NCBI GenBank assembly: GCA_019414265.1
Contig: DXMJ01000018.1
Location: 1-38,083, forward strand
DNA: 38,083 bases
Source: Collinsella sp.
GTDB taxonomy: Bacteria > Actinomycetota > Coriobacteriia > Coriobacteriales > Coriobacteriaceae
Direction of reading: 5' to 3'
Below the pieces are notes generated by a model. The model did no database searches, was not told the origin of the DNA, and saw nothing but the letters and a program-made list of their open reading frames with translations. Positions 22,965 through 31,099 of the stretch are shown here, one piece after another. A program made the translations under genes and the position numbers. How positions within the stretch are numbered: position 1 is the stretch's first letter; each line of letters starts with the position of its first letter.

Positions 22965-25646
22965 ATGCAAAAGGAATACCTGTCCGCCGCGGCGGAGGTG
23001 CTCAGCGACCAGGGCGTCGATGAGCACCTTGGCTTGAGCGACAACGAGGCGTCGTCGCGTCTCGCCAAGACAGGCCCTAACAAGCTCAAGGAAGCCGAGA
23101 AGACGCCGTTGTGGAAGCGGTTCTTTGAGCAGATGGCCGACCCCATGGTCATCATGCTGATCGTTGCCGCCGTCATTAGCGCGCTCACGGGCATGGTTAA
23201 GGGCGAGGCGGACTTTGCCGATGTCGCCATCATCATGTTCGTCGTTATCGTCAACTCGGTGCTGGGCGTGGTCCAGGAAGCCAAGAGCGAGGAGGCCCTC
23301 GAGGCCCTTCAGGAGATGAGCGCGGCGCAGTCCAAGGTTCTGCGCGACGGCAAACTCGTGCACCTGCCGAGCGCCGAGCTCGTGCCCGGCGACGTGATCA
23401 TGCTCGAGGCGGGCGACTCCGTCCCGGCCGACTGCCGCGTGCTCGAGAGTGCCACGATGAAGATCGAAGAGGCCGCACTCACCGGCGAGTCCGTGCCGGT
23501 CGAGAAACACGCCAACGTGATCGAGCTTGCCGCGGGCACCGATGACGTGCCGCTCGGCGACCGCAAGAACATGTGCTACATGGGCTCCACCGTTGTGTAC
23601 GGCCGTGGCCGCGCCGTCGTGGTCGGCACCGGCATGGATACCGAGATGGGCAAAATCGCCGGTGCCCTGGCCGAGGCCAAGGAAGAGCTTACGCCGCTGC
23701 AGGTTAAGCTCGCCGAGCTCAGTCGCATCCTTACCATCATGGTTATCGTCATCTGCGTCGTGATCTTTGGCGTCGACATCGTCCGTCACGGCGTGGGCAA
23801 CGTTCTCACCGACCCGACGGCCCTGCTCGACACCTTTATGGTCGCCGTCTCGCTCGCCGTCGCCGCCATCCCCGAGGGCCTGGTCGCCGTCGTGACCATC
23901 GTGCTTTCGCTCGGCGTGACCAAGATGGCCAAGCGCCAGGCAATCATCCGTAAGCTCTCTGCCGTCGAGACCCTCGGCTGCACGCAGACCATCTGCTCCG
24001 ACAAGACCGGCACGCTTACCCAAAATAAGATGACCGTCGTCAAGCACGAGCTCGCCGCGCCTAAGGAGAAGTTCCTGGCCGGCATGGCCCTGTGCTCCGA
24101 TGCTCAGTGGGACGAGGAACTGGGCGAGGCCGTGGGCGAGCCGACCGAGTGCGCGCTCGTCAACGATGCCGGCAAGGCGGGCCTGACTGGTCTGACCGCC
24201 GAGCATCCGCGCGTGGGCGAGGCTCCGTTCGACTCCGGCCGCAAGATGATGTCCGTGGTCGTCGAGACCCTGGACGGCGAGTACGAGCAGTACACCAAGG
24301 GCGCGCCCGACGTGGTGATTGGCCTGTGCACCCATATTTACGAGGGCGATAAGGTCGTCCCGCTGACCGAGGAGCGCCGTGCCGAGCTTGTGGCCGCCAA
24401 CAAGGCCATGGCCGACGAGGCCCTGCGCGTGCTGGCGCTGGCAAGCCGCACCTACACCGAGGTTCCCGCCGACTGCAGCCCCGCTGCGCTCGAGCACGAC
24501 CTGGTCTTCTGCGGCCTGTCCGGCATGATCGACCCGGTCCGTCCCGAGGTGGCCGACGCTATCCGCGAGGCGCACAACGCCGGCATCCGCACTGTCATGA
24601 TTACGGGCGACCACATCGACACCGCCGTGGCCATCGCCAAGCAGCTGAGCATCGTCGCCGATCGCAGCCAGGCTATCACCGGTGCCGACCTCGACCGCAT
24701 GAGCGACGAGGAGCTCGACGCGCACATCGAGGACTACGGCGTGTACGCCCGTGTCCAGCCCGAGCATAAGACCCGCATCGTCGAGGCTTGGAAGTCGCGC
24801 GACCAGATCGTGGCCATGACGGGCGACGGCGTCAACGACGCTCCGTCCATCAAGCGCGCCGACATCGGCGTGGGCATGGGCATTACCGGCACCGACGTTA
24901 CCAAGAACGTTGCCGACATGGTGCTCGCCGACGACAACTTCGCCACCATCATCGGTGCCTGCGAAGAGGGCCGTCGCATCTACGACAACATCCGCAAGGT
25001 CATCCAGTTCTTGCTTTCGGCCAACCTTGCAGAGGTGTTCTCGGTGTTCATCGCCACGCTCATCGGCTTTACCATCTTCCAGCCGGTGCAGCTGCTGTGG
25101 GTGAACCTGGTTACCGACTGCTTCCCCGCGCTTGCGCTGGGCATGGAGGACGCCGAGGGCGACATTATGAAGCGCAAGCCGCGCAACGCCAAGGACGGTG
25201 TCTTTGCCGGCAATATGGGCCTGGACTGCGTGGTCCAGGGCCTGATCATCACCGTGCTGGTGCTGGCGAGCTTCTTTGTGGGCGTGTACTTTGACATGGG
25301 CTACATCCACATCGCCGATATGATTGCCGGCAATGCCGACGAGGAAGGCGTGATGATGGCGTTCATCACGCTCAACATGGTCGAGATCTTCCACTGCTTT
25401 AACATGCGCAGCCGTCGCACGTCGCTGTTTAAGATGAAGAAGCAGAACAAATGGCTGTGGGCTTCCGCCACGCTGGCGCTGGTGCTGACGGTGATCGTGA
25501 CTGTGCAGCCGACGCTTGCCGAGATGTTCTTTGGCCCCGTGACGCTTGAGCTCAAGGGCGTTGTCGCTGCCCTGGGCCTGGCCTTCCTGATCATCCCGCT
25601 GATGGAGATCTACAAGGCGATCATGCGCGCGGTCGAGAAGGAGTAA
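22965..25646 (+). CDS. Calcium/manganese-type P-type ATPase (P2A)
   Basis: Cytoplasmic-membrane cation pump, 893 residues, the length of bacterial PMR1/SERCA-like ATPases. Seen: actuator motif TGES (173-176), M4 motif IPEGL (~302-306), phosphorylation motif DKTGTLT with Asp346, hinge MTGDGVNDAP (618-627), and M5/M6 segments LSANLAEV and WVNLVTDCFPALALG. The M4 Glu304 and the M6 Asn/Thr/Asp match the residues of SERCA site II, fitting Ca2+ or Mn2+ transport; the ion cannot be decided. The ATG is preceded by AGGAGGGG, most of which is buried in a leader hairpin, implying translational control. The gene is followed by repeats, not by an operon partner. Confidence 0.92.
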   Translation: MQKEYLSAAAEVLSDQGVDEHLGLSDNEASSRLAKTGPNKLKEAEKTPLWKRFFEQMADPMVIMLIVAAVISALTGMVKGEADFADVAIIMFVVIVNSVLGVVQEAKSEEALEALQEMSAAQSKVLRDGKLVHLPSAELVPGDVIMLEAGDSVPADCRVLESATMKIEEAALTGESVPVEKHANVIELAAGTDDVPLGDRKNMCYMGSTVVYGRGRAVVVGTGMDTEMGKIAGALAEAKEELTPLQVKLAELSRILTIMVIVICVVIFGVDIVRHGVGNVLTDPTALLDTFMVAVSLAVAAIPEGLVAVVTIVLSLGVTKMAKRQAIIRKLSAVETLGCTQTICSDKTGTLTQNKMTVVKHELAAPKEKFLAGMALCSDAQWDEELGEAVGEPTECALVNDAGKAGLTGLTAEHPRVGEAPFDSGRKMMSVVVETLDGEYEQYTKGAPDVVIGLCTHIYEGDKVVPLTEERRAELVAANKAMADEALRVLALASRTYTEVPADCSPAALEHDLVFCGLSGMIDPVRPEVADAIREAHNAGIRTVMITGDHIDTAVAIAKQLSIVADRSQAITGADLDRMSDEELDAHIEDYGVYARVQPEHKTRIVEAWKSRDQIVAMTGDGVNDAPSIKRADIGVGMGITGTDVTKNVADMVLADDNFATIIGACEEGRRIYDNIRKVIQFLLSANLAEVFSVFIATLIGFTIFQPVQLLWVNLVTDCFPALALGMEDAEGDIMKRKPRNAKDGVFAGNMGLDCVVQGLIITVLVLASFFVGVYFDMGYIHIADMIAGNADEEGVMMAFITLNMVEIFHCFNMRSRRTSLFKMKKQNKWLWASATLALVLTVIVTVQPTLAEMFFGPVTLELKGVVAALGLAFLIIPLMEIYKAIMRAVEKE

Positions 25647-25658
25647 GTTAACCTGTCC

Positions 25659-25747
25659 GGGCCCGCCCCTGCGTGTTTTCTTCTTCGCTGGTCCTCGCGC
25701 TTCGCGCTGCGGGATCGCTCAGAAGAAAACACTCCCAGGGTGGGCCC
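25659..25747. repeat. Inverted repeat after the ATPase gene
   Basis: GTGTTTTCTTCT (25673-25684) and AGAAGAAAACAC (25721-25732) are perfect complements. The outer parts continue imperfectly to GGGCCC at both ends (25659-25664, 25742-25747). The interior has a small CGCGCTTCGCG palindrome. It probably ends ATPase transcription, but the T-run lies inside the arm rather than after it. Confidence 0.65.
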
Positions 25748-25840
25748 TACGGTATCCTTACTGGCTTTTCTCCCGCGCGGATGAAAAAGGGCTGAGGGAA
25801 AGAAGGTGAGCGGCCGAGCAATTGCTCGGCCGCTCGTTTT
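25742..25840 (+). repeat. Diverged repeat unit A with terminal hairpin
   Basis: First of two related ~100-bp units. Shared landmarks with unit B (25881-25981): GGGCCCT at the start, then TTTTCTCCCG, GGATGA, AAAGG and GCTGAGGGAAAG, then GAG and a long GC-rich hairpin. Here the hairpin is the perfect 28-nt palindrome at 25808-25835 (GAGCGGCCGAGCAA and its complement), followed by GTTTTG. Confidence 0.75.
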
Positions 25841-25880
25841 GAATAAAGGATGTGCCCTTTGGAAACCCCTCTCGGCGGGC

Positions 25881-25981
25881 GGGCCCTGCGGTGACGTTGC
25901 TGACTTTTCTCCCGTGTGGATGATAAAGGCTGAGGGAAAGTGTGTGAGTCGGTCGAGCATTTGCTCGACCGACTCTTTTTT
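25881..25981 (+). repeat. Diverged repeat unit B with terminal hairpin
   Basis: Second unit, 139 bp after unit A. Its hairpin GAGTCGGTCGAGCA/TGCTCGACCGACTC (25946-25975) differs from that of unit A by paired changes that keep the stem intact, so the structure is being maintained. TTTTTT follows, making this copy a complete intrinsic terminator 48 bp before rsgA. Confidence 0.75.
25946..25981 (+). terminator. Terminator at the end of repeat unit B
   Basis: A 14-bp stem, two-base loop (TT) and six T residues. It terminates whatever is transcribed rightward through the repeat region and insulates rsgA. Confidence 0.85.
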
Positions 25982-26029
25982 GTGGGAAAATACCTGCTCA
26001 GTTGTGATTTTTGGTGCTGGGAGGCGTTT

Positions 26030-27214
26030 GTGGCTAAGGCTAAGGCTAAGGCGAAGAAAAAGACGACGGGGGCGCGGGCTAAGCGTGATCGTCGTCGGAA
26101 GCTCGCGACCGAACCCCCTGCATCTGCTGAGGAGTTGCTGGCGAGTGTACCGGGGCTTGACGCGCTGCAGGATGTTCCGGCGTTTGATGACCTGCCGGTC
26201 GATGAAGCTCAGCAGGCTGCCTTTGATGATTTCTGCGCACATGCCGAGGAGCCCGAGCAGATGCAGCTTGGCGCCGTGGTGCGCTTGGATCGTGGGTTTC
26301 CGCTGGTGGCGACTGCCGACGATACCTTCCGCGCCGAGCATGCCGTGGGATTTGCCAAGTCGCGCGGTGGGGACGAGGTCCTGCTGCCTGCCGTGGGCGA
26401 TCGTGTGGCGGTGCGCCGCGCTCCCGGGCACGATATGGGCGTGATTGAATGCGTGCTGCCGCGCCGTACGAGCTTTGAGCGTTGGCGCGGCCGTGCCCGC
26501 GGAGAGCGCCAGGTGCTCTGCTCCAACGTGGATAGCGTGCTAATCGTGCAGGCGCTCGGTGCCGGCGAGGTGCTGCTCGACCGTGTGGCGCGTTCGCTGG
26601 TATTGGCGCTCGACTGCGATGCCGAGCCGGTGGTGGTACTCACCAAAGCTGACCGCTGCGATGCCGAGGAACTCGAGCGCGATCTGGACCGCGTGCGCCG
26701 CCTGGTGGGTCCGGACGTGCGCGTGATCGTGACGTCCTCTGCCGAGGGCCGCGGCCTGGACGAGGTCCGTGCCTGCGTGCCTGCCGGGAGCTGCGCCATG
26801 ATTCTGGGCGAGTCGGGTGCCGGCAAGTCGACGCTGCTCAATGCGCTGCTGGGCCACGATACGTTGGCGACCGGCGGTGTGCGCGAACGCGACGACCAGG
26901 GCCGTCACACTACCGTCGCGCGCGTGATGGTGACGCTGCCGGGCGACGCCGGCGTGATCGCCGATGCCCCGGGCCTGCGCAGCCTACCGCTCGTGGGTCA
27001 CGAGCGGGGACTGGCCCGCGCCTTCCCCGAGATTGTCGAGGCATCGCGCGCGTGCCGGTTTGGCGATTGCACGCATACCCATGAGCCGGGTTGCGCCGTT
27101 CGCGAGGCCGAGGACGCCGGGCAGATCGATAGCCTGCGTCTGGAAACGTTCCAAAACCTGGCGTTATCCATGCGCGTGAGTGCTCAAATGCTCGATCCCG
27201 ATGTCCATCTGTAA
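26030..27214 (+). CDS. rsgA: Ribosome small-subunit-dependent GTPase A
   Basis: Circularly permuted GTPase that helps mature the 30S ribosomal subunit. 394 residues, longer than usual because of a basic N-tail (VAKAKAKAKKKTTGARAKRDRRR) encoded partly by a GCTAAG hexamer repeat. An OB-fold follows (~80-150, VRLDRGFPLVATADD to GDRVAVRR). The G-motifs come in permuted order: G4 LTKAD, G5 TSSAEGRG, G1 GESGAGKST (260-268), G2 within RHTT, G3 DAPGLRS. The C-terminal zinc finger is CRFGDCTHTHEPGC. GTG 26030 is chosen because GGGAGG lies 5 nt upstream; an extension to 25940 would run through the terminator. Confidence 0.94.
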   Translation: MAKAKAKAKKKTTGARAKRDRRRKLATEPPASAEELLASVPGLDALQDVPAFDDLPVDEAQQAAFDDFCAHAEEPEQMQLGAVVRLDRGFPLVATADDTFRAEHAVGFAKSRGGDEVLLPAVGDRVAVRRAPGHDMGVIECVLPRRTSFERWRGRARGERQVLCSNVDSVLIVQALGAGEVLLDRVARSLVLALDCDAEPVVVLTKADRCDAEELERDLDRVRRLVGPDVRVIVTSSAEGRGLDEVRACVPAGSCAMILGESGAGKSTLLNALLGHDTLATGGVRERDDQGRHTTVARVMVTLPGDAGVIADAPGLRSLPLVGHERGLARAFPEIVEASRACRFGDCTHTHEPGCAVREAEDAGQIDSLRLETFQNLALSMRVSAQMLDPDVHL

Positions 27215-27231
27215 TTGATTTTTCCTATGGC

Positions 27232-27266
27232 AGCCGTTTCCCAACTGTTCGGGAGACGGCTTTTTG
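27232..27266 (+). terminator. Terminator of rsgA
   Basis: AGCCGTTTCCC and GGGAGACGGCT pair with one mismatch around AACTGTTC and end in TTTTT. It lies ~18 bp after the rsgA stop. Confidence 0.85.
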
Positions 27267-27303
27267 CTGCGGAAAAGCCTCGAAACATGCAGTTTGCTGA
27301 CGT

Positions 27304-27355
27304 GCTGACCAAAACCTTGCCACGAGCTTGACGGGCTGGTCAGCTTTTGGTCAGC
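27304..27355 (+). promoter_or_regulatory. Candidate operator before the Tad operon
   Basis: GCTGACCAAAA (27304-27314) is inverted perfectly at 27345-27355 (TTTTGGTCAGC). A further GGTCAGC at 27338-27344 lies exactly 11 bp from GGTCAGC at 27349-27355, one helical turn. TTGACA at 27363-27368 could be a -35, but no convincing -10 follows at 16-18 bp. The promoter remains unlocated. Confidence 0.45.
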
Positions 27356-27465
27356 GATTGGTTTGACATCGAAAACCAAGATTGCGATTGCGCCGCTTTG
27401 CACTCTGACCGCCCAGACAATGGTGGTACGGGCATTCGCCCGGCACTGCCATGAGAGGAGCGGCC

Positions 27466-28125
27466 GTGAACAAGAGCAAGCGCATCGCCATCAGTCTGGT
27501 CGCGGGCGTGCTCGCTGCTCTGCTCTGCATGGTTTACGGCTCATCGATCCGCTCACAAGCCGAACAGGTCCAGGCTGAGACCTTGGCCAAGTACGGTGGC
27601 GATCGCGTCGAGGTATGCGTCGCGGCGCGCGATATCGATGTGGGCGAGACCCTCGATGAGACCAATGTCATAACCCAGGAGTGGCTGACGAGTCTGCTGC
27701 CGCGTGACGCGGCGACCGAGCTGCGCCAGGTGCGCGGCGACGTGACGACTTCGCGTATTCCCAAAAACGCCGTGATCTGCAATGTCTACACCAAGGTCGA
27801 GAGCCGCAAGCTCGAGGTGCCTAAGGGCAAGGTCGCCGTTTCGGTGGCGGTCGATGCCGAGCACTCGGTCGGCGGTGCTACGGGCGTGGGCAGCTACGTG
27901 GATGTGTATGTGCAAAAAGACGGCGTGACCGATCGGCTGTGCGGCGCGTACGTGATCGATACCAGTGAGGATTCCGGTGCCACGCGCGAGGGCAAGATCG
28001 AATGGGTGACGCTGGCGGCTGACCCCGAAGACGTCAAGGAACTGCTGGGAGCCTCGGGCAAGGGAACGGTCAGCTTGACGATTCCCGCCACGGCGCGCGG
28101 CAAAAAGAGCGGAGGCGACGAGTGA
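27466..28125 (+). CDS. cpaB: Flp pilus assembly protein CpaB (RcpC)
   Basis: 219 residues. One N-terminal membrane anchor (RIAISLVAGVLAALLCMVYG) is followed by an SAF domain (~42-110, VEVCVAARDIDVGETLDETNVI to KNAVI) and a C-terminal RcpC-like domain (KVAVSVAVDAEHSVGG, VGSYVDVYV). In Tad systems this protein works at the cell surface in pilus assembly; its exact task in monoderms is unclear. GTG 27466 is chosen because AGGAG at 27456-27460 is 5 nt away, whereas ATG 27451 has none. First gene of the Tad operon; it ends inside the start region of tadZ. Confidence 0.88.
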   Translation: MNKSKRIAISLVAGVLAALLCMVYGSSIRSQAEQVQAETLAKYGGDRVEVCVAARDIDVGETLDETNVITQEWLTSLLPRDAATELRQVRGDVTTSRIPKNAVICNVYTKVESRKLEVPKGKVAVSVAVDAEHSVGGATGVGSYVDVYVQKDGVTDRLCGAYVIDTSEDSGATREGKIEWVTLAADPEDVKELLGASGKGTVSLTIPATARGKKSGGDE

Positions 28126-29774
28126 TGAAGGCGATCTGGCTTGCGTGCTGCGCGTGCGGCGATTACGGGCTGTTGCAGCGGGAAGTCGAGGGCCGTGATG
28201 CGGGTGCACAGGTGCTTCGCGTGGGTGACCTGGACGGGCTGGTTTCCATGGCGCGGGCGTTTCCGTCGCGCCGCGGGGCTGCCATCATCGCGGCGTCTCT
28301 GTTTGATACCGAAGATGTGCGCAAGACTGTTGCGCGCCTGACGGCCGAAGGCCGCGTGAGTCGCGTGGTCGTGTTGATAGAAGCGCTCGATCCGTCGGAT
28401 ATCGAGGGGCTGTTTCGCGCGGGGGCGACCGAGGTCATCGCTGCACACAGTATATGCGGCAACGGGCGCGCGGGCGAGGGAGCGGTTGATTCCGATCGGC
28501 GCATGACGATTGAGCCCGATGCTTTTGTTGATAGGGAACCCGGGGCGCCTCGCGCTACAAGAGGCCCGCGTGTTGATGATTATGGAAAAGCGGAAGCCGA
28601 GCATGGTCGGCGCCCCCGGAACCCCCTTGTATACGATGACGCTGGAGGGCCGGCGCAGCATGCTGGCGACTCCCCGGCAGTAGATATGGGATACGTGCAC
28701 GGCGTGAATCTGGCGGATGAACTCGACGAAGTTGAGGGCCTTGCCGGGTGCGGCGAGTTGTCGCTGATGCAGCATGAGCAGATTGCGCAGAACGAGCCTG
28801 CCTCGCAGACCGAACAAGCAGCCATGCCGGCTTGGACGCAGCACGTGGTTGCGGCGGGGGAGACGGGGACGCTGTCACCGACGCCCGCCCCGCCGCCTCC
28901 GATGCCGCCGGCAGACGCTACCGCTCCGCCGCATCGAGCTCCAGTCATCTGCGCTATTTCGGGTTCGGGCGGTTGCGGCAAGTCGACGATCGTTGCCGCC
29001 ATGGCACACACATCGTCGCTGTTGGGCTTGCGTGCCGCCGTGCTCGACCTGGACCTGATGTTTGGAAACCTTTACGACTTGTTAGGCGTCGATGCTCCGC
29101 GCGATATGGCGGCACTTATCGAGCCATCGGCGGCGGGCGCGCTCACCGAGCCGGATATCGTAGCCACATCGATGCGCGTGGCGCCGGGCGTTACGCTCTG
29201 GGGTCCCGTCGCGGCGCCCGAGCAAGCCGAGCTCATGGCACGTCCGGTGGAGCTACTGCTTGATGTCCTGCGTCGCGAATCCGACGTGGTCTTTATCGAT
29301 ACCTCGGTCTTTTGGGGCGACGCCGTGGCGGCTGCGGTGGCGGCGAGCGACCGTTGCCTGGTCGTTGGCGATGCGGCGGTGTCGTCCGCGGCATCGGCGT
29401 CGCGCGTCATTGAACTGGCAAGTCGAGTAGGTGTGCCGCGCACGCGTATGAGCGCCGTGTTCAACCGGTTCGGTGCGCGCGGGGCAGACGAGGACGTCGC
29501 TATGCGCTTTGAGATTGCCTGTGCGTTGAGCTCCAAGATTCGTATCGCCGATGGCGGGCAGGATCTCGCCGCGCTCATGGCGTTTGGGCGTGCTGACGAG
29601 GCAGTGGGGCAGACCAGCGCTTTTGCGACCAGCGTGCGCGAGGCCACGCGCGAGATGCTCGTGGAACTGGGGTGCGCCGTCGGCCCTTGGAGCGATATGG
29701 TCGCCGACCGTGCAATGCGCACCGAACGCCCGCGTATCCGCCTTCCCTGGTCGCACGAGGGTGATCAGCGATGA
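28125..29774 (+). CDS. tadZ: TadZ/CpaE-like pilus localisation ATPase
   Basis: 549 residues. Residues 1-~115 resemble an atypical receiver domain, then a long polar linker ends in a proline-rich stretch (PTPAPPPPMPPAD). The MinD/ParA-type ATPase domain starts at ~275 with a P-loop SGSGGCGKST, then VLDLDLMFGN and DVVFIDTS. The signature lysine of the deviant Walker A motif (KGGxGKT) is replaced by Ser, as TadZ proteins often vary here. Known relatives place the Tad machinery at the pole. ATG 28125 overlaps the cpaB stop; GTG 28122 is possible, and GGAGG at 28111 serves both. Confidence 0.85.
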   Translation: MKAIWLACCACGDYGLLQREVEGRDAGAQVLRVGDLDGLVSMARAFPSRRGAAIIAASLFDTEDVRKTVARLTAEGRVSRVVVLIEALDPSDIEGLFRAGATEVIAAHSICGNGRAGEGAVDSDRRMTIEPDAFVDREPGAPRATRGPRVDDYGKAEAEHGRRPRNPLVYDDAGGPAQHAGDSPAVDMGYVHGVNLADELDEVEGLAGCGELSLMQHEQIAQNEPASQTEQAAMPAWTQHVVAAGETGTLSPTPAPPPPMPPADATAPPHRAPVICAISGSGGCGKSTIVAAMAHTSSLLGLRAAVLDLDLMFGNLYDLLGVDAPRDMAALIEPSAAGALTEPDIVATSMRVAPGVTLWGPVAAPEQAELMARPVELLLDVLRRESDVVFIDTSVFWGDAVAAAVAASDRCLVVGDAAVSSAASASRVIELASRVGVPRTRMSAVFNRFGARGADEDVAMRFEIACALSSKIRIADGGQDLAALMAFGRADEAVGQTSAFATSVREATREMLVELGCAVGPWSDMVADRAMRTERPRIRLPWSHEGDQR

Positions 29775-31099
29775 GCCTGCAAACGAGGATTAAGGCTGCC
29801 GGCGCTGCGGCGGCGGCAGCGCCTGTAGATGCGGGGCGTCGCCGCGCCGTGAAACGACGCACCAAGCGCGCCGTGATGGACCGCATGGGTTACGACGAAG
29901 TGGCGCGTATCAGCGCCTATATCGACCCGGCACTTGCCCGCTCGGAATTGCGTCCTGCGGTGGAGGCGGCGCTCAATGTTGAGGAGCCGACCGATCTCGC
30001 GACGCCCGAGCGCGAGGCCATCATCGACGAGATTTTGGATGACGTGGTGGGCTTGGGGCCGTTGCAGCCGCTCATCGAGGACGACACCGTTACCGAGATC
30101 ATGATCAACGGCTGCCGCTCGGCTTTCTTTGAACGCGGCGGCGTCTTGTACCCCATCGAGCATGCGTTTGAGGATGATGAGCAGATCCGTGTGCTTATCG
30201 ACCGCATTATCTCGCCACTTGGCCGCCGTATCGACGAGCGCAGCCCCATCGTCAACGCCCGCCTTAAAACGGGCTATCGCGTCAACGCGGTGATTCCGCC
30301 TGTGGCGATTGACGGACCGATTCTCACCATCCGAAAGTTCTCGGACCGTATCTGCTCGCTGGACGAGCTCGTGGGGTTGGGATCGCTGCCGCTTTGGTAT
30401 GCGCAGCTGCTGTCGTGTGCGGTGTCGCTGCGACAGGACTTGGCGGTTGCGGGAGGCACGGGATCTGGTAAGACCACCCTGCTCAACGCGTTGTCATGTG
30501 AGATTTCCACCGGCGAGCGCATCGTGACGATCGAGGACTCTGCCGAGCTCAAGTTTGCGCATCATCCGCACGTGGTGCGCCTAGAGGCGCGCGAGGCTTC
30601 AATTGAGGGCGAGGGCGCGGTGACGATCCGCGACCTGGTGACTAATGCCCTGCGCATGCGCCCCGACCGCATCGTGGTGGGCGAGGTGCGCGGTGCCGAG
30701 TGCTGCGACATGTTGCAGGCCATGAACACGGGCCACGACGGGTCGCTCACCACGCTTCATGCGGGTTCAGAACAGGAGACCGTGGTGCGTCTGACGTTGC
30801 TTGCACGTTATGGCATCGATCTGCCGAGCGAGCTCATCGAGGAGCAGATTGCCATGGCACTCGACGGTATCGTGATGTCCGAGCGCCACGCCGATGGCAG
30901 GCGCTTCGTCTCCTCGTATTCGGGGGTGCGACGCGCCGCATCGGGCGGCGTAGAGCTCGAGCGCTATGTGACGTTCGATGCCGCCGAGCGCACCTGGACG
31001 CTTGACCGCGAGCCGCCGTTTATCGCAGAAGGCCTGCGGTCGGGGACGCTCACACAAGAGGAGGTGGACGAATGGAGATCACTGTGCCCCTCGTCGTAG
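29771..31099 (+). CDS. tadA: Tad pilus motor ATPase (TadA/CpaF)
   Basis: Cytoplasmic secretion ATPase driving Flp pilus assembly. 442 residues. An N-terminal domain (~30-190) leads to the RecA-like core: Walker A GGTGSGKTT at ~227, the Asp box IVTIEDSAEL, Walker B ALRMRPDRIVVGEVRG, and the His box GHDGSLTTLHA. The sequence VTEIMING at ~110 is typical of CpaF. The start overlaps the tadZ stop by 4 bp (ATGA), so translation is coupled. The first ~40 residues are basic and Ala-rich. Confidence 0.96.
   Translation: MSLQTRIKAAGAAAAAAPVDAGRRRAVKRRTKRAVMDRMGYDEVARISAYIDPALARSELRPAVEAALNVEEPTDLATPEREAIIDEILDDVVGLGPLQPLIEDDTVTEIMINGCRSAFFERGGVLYPIEHAFEDDEQIRVLIDRIISPLGRRIDERSPIVNARLKTGYRVNAVIPPVAIDGPILTIRKFSDRICSLDELVGLGSLPLWYAQLLSCAVSLRQDLAVAGGTGSGKTTLLNALSCEISTGERIVTIEDSAELKFAHHPHVVRLEAREASIEGEGAVTIRDLVTNALRMRPDRIVVGEVRGAECCDMLQAMNTGHDGSLTTLHAGSEQETVVRLTLLARYGIDLPSELIEEQIAMALDGIVMSERHADGRRFVSSYSGVRRAASGGVELERYVTFDAAERTWTLDREPPFIAEGLRSGTLTQEEVDEWRSLCPSS

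Noticed and set aside
13192..25394. Other long antisense frames opposite pheT, pyk and the P-type ATPase (500-827 codons)
   Set aside because: Same cause. The opposite strand encodes full-length, motif-complete proteins, and the antisense products are low-complexity His/Gly/Asp/Val repeats.
25659..25981. Insertion sequence or transposon remnant
   Set aside because: No transposase fragment in any frame. The units end in terminator-like hairpins rather than matching terminal repeats with target duplications.
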